Of a stretch of 11,764 bases of DNA, positions 6,470-11,764 are shown piece after piece. The notes below the pieces were generated by a model that saw only the letters and a program-made list of their open reading frames with translations, had not been told where the DNA came from and ran no database searches. The stretch covers positions 1 through 11,764 of the forward strand of contig WLSJ01000054.1 of assembly GCA_009705865.1 (NCBI GenBank), read 5' to 3'. Each line of letters starts with the position of its first letter. Position 1 is the first letter of the stretch. Origin of the DNA: Actinomycetota bacterium. GTDB taxonomy: Bacteria; Actinomycetota; Acidimicrobiia; Acidimicrobiales; Ilumatobacteraceae. The position numbers and the translations under genes are program-made.

Positions 6470-7441
6470 ATGAAGACTCTGCAGGTTCAGCAACTCGGTT
6501 CACTTGATGCAATTGAGGTTGTTGATGTTGAGTCGCCCGAATTACTAGCAGGGCACATTCGTGTAGCAATTTTGGCAAGCGGTCTGAATTATGTCGATTC
6601 GCTCTTAATCGAAGGCAAGTATCAGATTAAGCCGCCGGTGCCTTTTCGGCCTGGGTCAGAAATTGTGGGACGTGTTATTGAAGTTGCATCCGATGTCACC
6701 AACGTAAAAATTGGAGATCGAATTTTCTCCCCCAGTGGCGGATTCGCTGAAGAAGCAGTTCTGCATGCAGCACGAGTGATTGCTATTCCTGATCAATTGA
6801 CTGATGGTCAAGGTGCAACTTTTATGCAGAGTTACCTGACCGCTTGGTTTGCATTTCATAAGCGCGCACAGATACGACAAGGCGCCACCATGTTGGTCCT
6901 TGGTGCCGGTGGAGGCGTTGGTCTCGCTGCAGTTGATCTTGGTGTCGCAATGGGTATGCGTGTTATTGCCGCAGCGTCGAGCGCAGAAAAGCGACAACTT
7001 GCATTAGATCGTGGTGCATTTGCTGCAATTGACATTTTGACCGAAGATGTCAAATTGCGTACGCGTGAATTATGCAGTGGCGGGGTTGACGTTGTGTACG
7101 ACCCAGTCGGTGGGGAACTAGCCGAACCGTGTCTGCGCGCTTTGGCTCCGTTTGGTCAGTATCTCGTTGTTGGCTTTGTCGGAGGCATCCCGCGCCTTCC
7201 TGCTAATCATGTGCTTCTCACGAACCGCACAGTGGTCGGAGTTGATTGGGGTGCATGGGTAGGCAGAAACATTGTTGAAAACCAAGGCATGCTGGTGGAC
7301 GTTTTAGCTGAAATTGCGGCAGGGAAACTTCATCCCGTAGAACCTGTCACGTATCCGATGAGCAAAGCAGTGCAAGCAATGCGTGATTTACAAGATCGCA
7401 AAATCGCTGGCAAGGTTGCGCTGGTTCCCGTTTTTGATTAG
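6470..7441 (+). CDS. MDR-family NADPH:quinone oxidoreductase (zinc-less)
   Basis: A 323-residue medium-chain dehydrogenase/reductase of the quinone oxidoreductase class, predicted to reduce quinones or enones with NADPH in the cytoplasm. The N-terminal GroES-like catalytic domain spans about residues 1-125 and includes SGLNYVD, the usual QOR motif, and the PFRPGSEIVG segment. The Rossmann cofactor domain follows, with the nucleotide loop LGAGGGVG at 144-151 and a DVVYDPVGG segment near 205-213. The catalytic and structural zinc cysteines of alcohol dehydrogenases are absent, which supports the zinc-independent QOR branch. Full length for the family. It is convergent with the RCC1 gene, with only 7 nt between stop codons. 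Substrate cannot be read from sequence. Confidence 0.9.
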   Translation: MKTLQVQQLGSLDAIEVVDVESPELLAGHIRVAILASGLNYVDSLLIEGKYQIKPPVPFRPGSEIVGRVIEVASDVTNVKIGDRIFSPSGGFAEEAVLHAARVIAIPDQLTDGQGATFMQSYLTAWFAFHKRAQIRQGATMLVLGAGGGVGLAAVDLGVAMGMRVIAAASSAEKRQLALDRGAFAAIDILTEDVKLRTRELCSGGVDVVYDPVGGELAEPCLRALAPFGQYLVVGFVGGIPRLPANHVLLTNRTVVGVDWGAWVGRNIVENQGMLVDVLAEIAAGKLHPVEPVTYPMSKAVQAMRDLQDRKIAGKVALVPVFD

Positions 7442-7448
7442 CAAGAAT

Positions 7449-9494
7449 TTAGGGAACACAGGGTGCAGAACCCTGATCTAACACTGAAGAATCAAGTGCG
7501 CTGACAAAACCCCACTCAAAGGAGCGAGGAGTCAAGGTAAGTGACAACACTCCATGGTTGGTGTTTGTTCGAAATTGACTACCCGGAACTGGTTCACCAA
7601 TAGTGTGAACCGTTGCACCGCCAAGTCCACTGATGAAAAGTGGTACGCCGTTCTCTGCAGGTGCACCAGTTGCATCAAGCGGTGCAAATCGTTCATAAAT
7701 ATGATCGTGTGCGGTGAGAACAAGGTCAGCGCCACCCGCTACGGAGGACTGCCATAAATATTGGGTCGTTGGTGTTCCAAAATTTCCACTGGAAACCAAT
7801 GGGTGATGCATAATGACTGCAGCACACCTATTCTCAGTGCGGGCACGAAGCAGTTCAGATTGCAACCACAATGTTTGTGGTGACGTCGCAGAGCATCCAT
7901 CAAACAATTGCCCCTGACACCACGAGTCAACCGCGATGATTCGCCAACCACCTGCATCAGTGGTCCAATATGACGGAGACATTGCACCAAAATATTGGGT
8001 GTATCCATTTGCTCCTGGCGTGAGATATTCATGATTGCCACGAACTGGGTATGTGATTGAACGTAGTAAGCCCCATGACAAATCGTAATTAGCCTGAAGG
8101 TCTGACAAACTTGCTCCTTCATATTGAAGGTCTCCGAGGGCTAGTACAGCTTGCGGATTCAGTGATGTGATGAGAGATGCTGTTGCTGCGTCACCGCATT
8201 GGAATCCCTCGGGACCTGAACCGTATATCGAACGACGATTGGCGTCACACGCAATGTCACCTGCTGCAACAATGCGCGCACTGTCATCGGTGCCGATTGC
8301 TTTCATTCGCACTCCGTTTGGCCAGACTGCTGTTCCGTATGGTCGTTTACCTGTCGAACCACTTCCGCCATCACCCAGTTGTCCTTGAGCTCCTAACCCC
8401 CAGCACCACATCGCTGGGCTTGTGCTGGCAATTGCACACGCATGAGATGTACCAGCAGACACAGTTGATAGAACATCAAGAGGTAGAGCAGTGACAATCT
8501 TTTGGAACCTGAATTTGGCGACATATGAACCATTAGCAAGTTGACTGAATTTATTGCGTCCTCTGCACCAGGTCGCAAGCTCGGCAGTAGTGATGCACAT
8601 GAATTCGCTTCCTGCAGAGATAGTCAGAGGGTGTTTGACCGCCGAATTCACGGGAGTGATACGAGAAGATCCTGCAGTGACACCGAGTTGTCCGTAGTTA
8701 TTGCTACCCCAACACTGAATTTTCATTGAGGTTGTCATTATGCAGTTGAAAGCATCCCCAGAAGTGATGCTTGTAGCTCGGACTTTGGGAACACTTGTTG
8801 GCCGTAATCGTGGAGTGCTAAAACGCAGCCCTAACTGATGTGAAGAGTTTGTACCCCAACACCAGACCGAACCAGTTCTGCGAACAGCACACGTATGAGC
8901 AGAACCTACATCAACCGAGATCACACTCGACATAAGCGCACGAACTGGAACAATAGAATCGATTTGAGTGTCATTACCGAGTTGCCCTCGAGTGTTTTTC
9001 CCCCAACACCACACAGAATCATCTACCAAATTTGCACAAGAATGGTACGTGCCAACGGCTACAGAGCGCACGCCGTTGATTGGAATCTGGACTGGGGTTG
9101 CAGAGTCTGCATAGCGCGTAGTTGGAGTTAGCGACAGCGGATCTGGAACGGTGATCATTGTTCCCCAGCACCATACGGTGGTATCTGCACGCACCGCACA
9201 AGATGTTGTTCCGCCTACTGCAACCATGATTGCATCAGTAATGAGAGATGGAATAAATGATTTAGAACTGATTAACGTACCAGTTCCCAGTTGGCCACGT
9301 GAATTAGAACCTGAGCACCACACCGCTGCATCACGAATGATGCATGTGTGTTCTGAACCGGAAGCGACAGAAGTGATGGAAGGGATGACAGCTAAGCCAG
9401 GGCCATCGACAGCGGAGTTCAGTGCCGACGATGAATTAGCAGGGGCCAAAAACAATGAACCGACTAAAAGTGAAATTGCAATAAATAGTTTCAT
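7449..9494 (-). CDS. Secreted RCC1-propeller / calcineurin-like metallophosphoesterase fusion
   Basis: A 681-residue exported protein. Residues 1-24 look like a signal peptide (K2, a hydrophobic run to A17, then APANSSSA). Seven RCC1-type repeats of ~50 residues fill about 37-376, each with a Cys, then 8-10 residues later a WCWG-like motif; cysteine pairs are 51/60, 99/109, 153/163, 202/212, 251/261, 300/310 and 353/364. Seven repeats are enough for one closed beta-propeller. A calcineurin-like phosphoesterase domain follows at about 408-640, with GDIACD (412-417), GDLQY (454-458), GNHE (486-489), HHP (563-565) and AHDH (595-598) as metal-ligand motifs; the first motif is GDxA instead of GDxH. 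This resembles actinobacterial secreted purple-acid-phosphatase-like proteins. The likely job is hydrolysis of phosphoesters outside the cell, with the propeller binding a partner or surface. A GTG at 9503 is an alternative start. Confidence 0.87.
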   Translation of the reverse strand: MKLFIAISLLVGSLFLAPANSSSALNSAVDGPGLAVIPSITSVASGSEHTCIIRDAAVWCSGSNSRGQLGTGTLISSKSFIPSLITDAIMVAVGGTTSCAVRADTTVWCWGTMITVPDPLSLTPTTRYADSATPVQIPINGVRSVAVGTYHSCANLVDDSVWCWGKNTRGQLGNDTQIDSIVPVRALMSSVISVDVGSAHTCAVRRTGSVWCWGTNSSHQLGLRFSTPRLRPTSVPKVRATSITSGDAFNCIMTTSMKIQCWGSNNYGQLGVTAGSSRITPVNSAVKHPLTISAGSEFMCITTAELATWCRGRNKFSQLANGSYVAKFRFQKIVTALPLDVLSTVSAGTSHACAIASTSPAMWCWGLGAQGQLGDGGSGSTGKRPYGTAVWPNGVRMKAIGTDDSARIVAAGDIACDANRRSIYGSGPEGFQCGDAATASLITSLNPQAVLALGDLQYEGASLSDLQANYDLSWGLLRSITYPVRGNHEYLTPGANGYTQYFGAMSPSYWTTDAGGWRIIAVDSWCQGQLFDGCSATSPQTLWLQSELLRARTENRCAAVIMHHPLVSSGNFGTPTTQYLWQSSVAGGADLVLTAHDHIYERFAPLDATGAPAENGVPLFISGLGGATVHTIGEPVPGSQFRTNTNHGVLSLTLTPRSFEWGFVSALDSSVLDQGSAPCVP

Positions 9495-9518
9495 GGTGGT
9501 CACCGAAGAGGTGTGACT

Positions 9519-9524
9519 ACGCTA
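9519..9524 (-). promoter_or_regulatory. Possible -10 box of the RCC1-phosphoesterase gene
   Basis: TAGCGT on the minus strand fits TANNNT and would start a transcript near 9511-9512, leaving a leader of about 17 nt to the ATG at 9494 or about 8 nt to the GTG at 9503. Neither start has a clear ribosome binding site. The support is weaker than for the 7-nt-spaced boxes elsewhere. Confidence 0.25.
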
Positions 9525-9554
9525 ATCAAGTTTGACCGATGGAATGCATCACCT

Positions 9555-10907
9555 TTAGTTGCTAAAAAATGGCGTGTATCCAGGTGCCACTAGAGGCCAA
9601 GGCACTATTTGTTCAATATGCGAGGCAAGACCCAATGTCAGACGGTCCTCAAACCTTGGTCCGGTGATGTGAATTCCACACGGAACACCATTGTCGTCAA
9701 GACCCATCGGCACGCTTGTAGCTGGATGACCAGTGAAGTTTGCGTCAGGAGTATTCAACGTAACCATCGGATCATCTGTTGTGCCTGCTCGAGCGGGTAG
9801 TGGTCCTTCTGCAGGCCATGAACGTGCATTTGACGTAGGAGTCAGAAGAACTGCGTCAGTGCCCAATAGTTCATCAAATCGAATGCTGATTTCATGCCGT
9901 TTTCTTTGGGCAGCGATGTATTGATCAATTGTGACTGACGCACCAAATTTCAATTGAGCCTGCACGTAATCAGATAACTCATGCCAACGGTGTTCTTCAT
10001 GGCGCAAACTTTGCGTGAGTTGTGCGGTGGACATAATGAACCAGTTCCAAATGGTGTCATTATCTGATGGTGAAGCAACTCGTTCAACATTGACCCCGCT
10101 TGAAATCAGCGCGTCAATCATTGACTCGTAGTTGGCTTCAATATCAGGGTCAACGTCGGTGCGGAATGTGCGACACGCAAGGACACGACGTGGCATGTTG
10201 GGCGTTAACCCAACGCTGTGTAGTGGCAGCGCTAAAAAATCACCAATGGCTGGGCCGTGAGTAATTGTTGCTTCGTACACCACATCAGCAACACTTCGTC
10301 CTGTTGTTCCCTGAGTTGAGAAATCAATCCATCGTGGCAACACGTTGCGCCCGATCGCGCCCATTGAAGGCTTGTACCCAACGAGACCAGTTGCTGACGC
10401 AGGACCACGCACGCTGCCCCCGCCATCTGACGTTGTTGCAATAGGCGTGAGACCTGCTGCTAGCGCTGCAGCAGAACCACCACTAGATCCACCAGGTGAT
10501 TTTTCTGTATTCCATGGGTTACGCGTTGCGCCATACACCATGTTTGTTGTGTACGCCGTTGCACCAAACTCAGGGCTATTGGTGCGACCAATAATGATCG
10601 CGCCAGCTTCACGAAGTCGTGACACAACAGAATCATCAACGTCATCTACTGGTCCTTCGGCATATAACTTCGAACCAGATGTTGTGACGTGGCCTTTGAC
10701 TCGTGCCATGTCTTTTACCAAAAACGGTAAACCGGCAAGTGGGCCAGTACGTGGGTGCGATTGTGCCAGCGCATGGGCTTCTTCTGCGAAGACCGCTACA
10801 ACTGCGTTCAGAGGTTTTGCAGCTTCGATGCGGCGAAGACTTTCGTTGACAAGATCAATGGGGTCAATCTCACCTGATCGGACTTTGGATGACAGTTCTT
10901 CAAGCAT
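9555..10907 (-). CDS. Amidase-signature family hydrolase
   Basis: A 450-residue serine hydrolase of the amidase signature family, which cleaves carboxamide bonds using a Ser-cisSer-Lys triad. All three residues are visible: K65 (in LPFLVKDM), the cis-serine S141 (in GGSSGGS, 139-145) and the nucleophile S165 (in GGGSVRGPA). Spacing between them matches GatA and FAAH-type enzymes. There is no signal peptide. It is probably not GatA, because gatB and gatC are not adjacent and the C-terminal half is not GatA-like; many family members act on small amides, aryl acylamides or nitrile-derived amides, so the substrate is unknown. The start 16 nt after the TetR stop, with a TANNNT box in between, suggests both read-through from the regulator gene and an own promoter. 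The regulator may control this gene. Confidence 0.9.
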   Translation of the reverse strand: MLEELSSKVRSGEIDPIDLVNESLRRIEAAKPLNAVVAVFAEEAHALAQSHPRTGPLAGLPFLVKDMARVKGHVTTSGSKLYAEGPVDDVDDSVVSRLREAGAIIIGRTNSPEFGATAYTTNMVYGATRNPWNTEKSPGGSSGGSAAALAAGLTPIATTSDGGGSVRGPASATGLVGYKPSMGAIGRNVLPRWIDFSTQGTTGRSVADVVYEATITHGPAIGDFLALPLHSVGLTPNMPRRVLACRTFRTDVDPDIEANYESMIDALISSGVNVERVASPSDNDTIWNWFIMSTAQLTQSLRHEEHRWHELSDYVQAQLKFGASVTIDQYIAAQRKRHEISIRFDELLGTDAVLLTPTSNARSWPAEGPLPARAGTTDDPMVTLNTPDANFTGHPATSVPMGLDDNGVPCGIHITGPRFEDRLTLGLASHIEQIVPWPLVAPGYTPFFSN

Positions 10908-10913
10908 GAGCGA

Positions 10914-10919
10914 AGACTA
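10914..10919 (-). promoter_or_regulatory. Possible leaderless -10 box of the amidase gene
   Basis: TAGTCT on the minus strand (10919-10914) is followed by 6 nt and the ATG at 10907. It lies in the 16-nt gap after the TetR stop codon. The spacer is one base shorter than at the other boxes but within the range seen for actinobacterial leaderless starts. Confidence 0.35.
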
Positions 10920-10923
10920 GTGA

Positions 10924-11764
10924 CTATGAACCGAAAGGAATCCATCGCCAGTCAAGTTGGCAAATTGTGGGGTCAACAACTTCAAGAATGGAGAGTCCCA
11001 AAACGCTGGCTCGTGCTGAGAGTCCTGTGTCGGGGCTAATAGTTGCACCAGGAGGGGCCTTTGTCGCAGCAGCCATGAGAGAACGTCGAGCTGCGAATGT
11101 ATATGTCGCCAATTGAGCTGCGATGTCTGGCGAATGACGGGCGGCCACGATGCTCTCGAGGCGAAACGTACGCCATTGTGCAAAAGATGGCGACATGGAA
11201 TTGGCCAAAATATCGGTCACCACTGCACGTTGATCATTTGATGTGAAGACACGACTCCATTCATCAACGTCACGCCTGCTTTGCGGTGGGAACAAAACTT
11301 CTAAACAATCAGCAACAAGGGCGTCTTTGTTCTCATACAAGCCGTAGATAGCGCCGACACTGACTCCGGCGCGGCGCGCAATGCGCGAGACAGTGGCGCG
11401 ATGCACACCTGTACGCGAGATGACGTACTCGCTCGCAGAAATCAACGCATCTCGAACATCATCGTATGTGGTCGGAAATTGATAAGGCGCACTATTTCGT
11501 AAGACTCCGGCGGAACGTGCTGGTTTTATTGGTGACTGCACTGAACGTGTAAACACTTCAATCAGCGCTGTTGGGTCGATCATGTTGTGCCTGTTATTAA
11601 CATAAGCAGAATTCAGTAAGGATGCTCCAAAGAGAGTGCTGATTGCAGACACGACAGACTGTCGAAGTGCACCATCAGTAGCCGGTCCAACGCCGCGGTC
11701 ATCAAGTAGTCCGTTTATATCGCGTTGCACAACTTCGCCGATTGTTTCATCGCGTCGCGATGCA
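10924..11764 (-). CDS. TetR-family transcriptional regulator, apparent tandem double-TetR, partial at right edge
   Basis: The frame is open from the stop at 10924 to the right edge (279 complete codons), so the true N-terminus lies outside. A GTG at 11730 is the outermost start codon inside the window, but codons upstream of it (reading SRRDETIGEVV) remain open, and it is probably not the start. A clear TetR DNA-binding domain lies in the middle, not at the N-terminus: the helix-turn-helix is at about 11391-11317 (VSRIARRAGVSVGAIYGLY, followed by NKDAL). About 100 residues precede it and look like the helical ligand-binding half of a first TetR unit. The residues following the second helix-turn-helix contain SRRD, as does the N-terminal visible part, which supports internal duplication. 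It probably represses its own operon, including the amidase gene 16 nt downstream. Ligand unknown. Confidence 0.78.
   Translation of the reverse strand, partial: ASRRDETIGEVVQRDINGLLDDRGVGPATDGALRQSVVSAISTLFGASLLNSAYVNNRHNMIDPTALIEVFTRSVQSPIKPARSAGVLRNSAPYQFPTTYDDVRDALISASEYVISRTGVHRATVSRIARRAGVSVGAIYGLYENKDALVADCLEVLFPPQSRRDVDEWSRVFTSNDQRAVVTDILANSMSPSFAQWRTFRLESIVAARHSPDIAAQLATYTFAARRSLMAAATKAPPGATISPDTGLSARASVLGLSILEVVDPTICQLDWRWIPFGS

Noticed and set aside
6413..6493. ATG at 6493 as start of the membrane protein gene
   Set aside because: It would overlap the 5' end of the divergent quinone oxidoreductase and add 27 polar residues; the ATG at 6412 has a TANNNT box at 7 nt.
7449..9494. RCC1 region as a tandem DNA repeat or CRISPR-like array
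   Set aside because: The periodicity is at protein level (~50 residues); the nucleotide repeats are strongly diverged and there are no spacers or palindromic units.
9498..9516. Short imperfect inverted repeat (GTCAC / GTGAC arms) just upstream of the RCC1-phosphoesterase start
   Set aside because: Only a 5-bp stem with a 9-nt loop and no T-run; it may be chance and I cannot assign it as an operator or terminator.
9555..10907. Amidase as GatA of the Glu-tRNA(Gln) amidotransferase
   Set aside because: The triad is shared by the whole family; gatB and gatC are absent nearby and the downstream half does not look GatA-like.

Overview
The window reads as a densely packed chromosomal segment from a free-living, probably aquatic actinobacterium. 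Acidimicrobiia is my best guess, but nothing here proves it. Grounds: roughly balanced base composition, an actinobacterial-type geranylgeranyl-reductase-family flavoprotein, very short intergenic gaps, weak or absent Shine-Dalgarno sequences, and TANNNT -10 boxes placed 6-7 nt before several start codons (leaderless transcription). I see no rRNA, tRNA, CRISPR, insertion sequence or phage gene.

Layout, left to right. (1) A CoA-transferase / acetyl-CoA hydrolase-family gene on the minus strand runs off the left edge (1-794). It is divergent from (2) a plus-strand run 850-3313: a geranylgeranyl-reductase-like flavoprotein, an FKBP-type peptidyl-prolyl isomerase, a ferritin-like diiron protein and a DCC-family (DUF393) thiol-disulfide protein. 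The last three look like one transcription unit with its own leaderless promoter. (3) A minus-strand membrane-anchored ABM-domain protein (3318-3914) is divergent from two tandem flavodoxin-fold NAD(P)H:quinone-reductase-like genes (3959-5145). (4) A minus-strand GT-C-like polytopic membrane protein (5087-6412) shares its last 59 nt of coding sequence with the second reductase gene and is divergent from an MDR-type quinone oxidoreductase (6470-7441). (5) A minus-strand block holds a secreted seven-repeat RCC1 propeller fused to a calcineurin-like phosphoesterase (7449-9494), an amidase-signature hydrolase (9555-10907) and a TetR-family regulator (10924 to the right edge) that appears to be a tandem double-TetR protein cut by the window.

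How the genes may work together. The recurring theme of the centre is quinone and thiol redox chemistry: an isoprenoid/quinone-side-chain reductase family member, two NQO-type reductases, one MDR quinone reductase, an ABM-domain protein and a DCC thiol protein. The ABM gene facing two MdaB-like genes recalls the E. coli MdaB/YgiN quinone redox pair. TetR and amidase are 16 nt apart on one strand and probably co-transcribed. No single system of unknown type is obvious. The most informative signals are the promoter architecture (identical TACCGT boxes at exactly 7 nt from ATG; symmetric TANNNTA boxes between divergent genes), the tandem TetR and the propeller-phosphoesterase fusion.

No stretch above 300 bases lacks a gene; the largest gap between assigned genes is about 60 bases.
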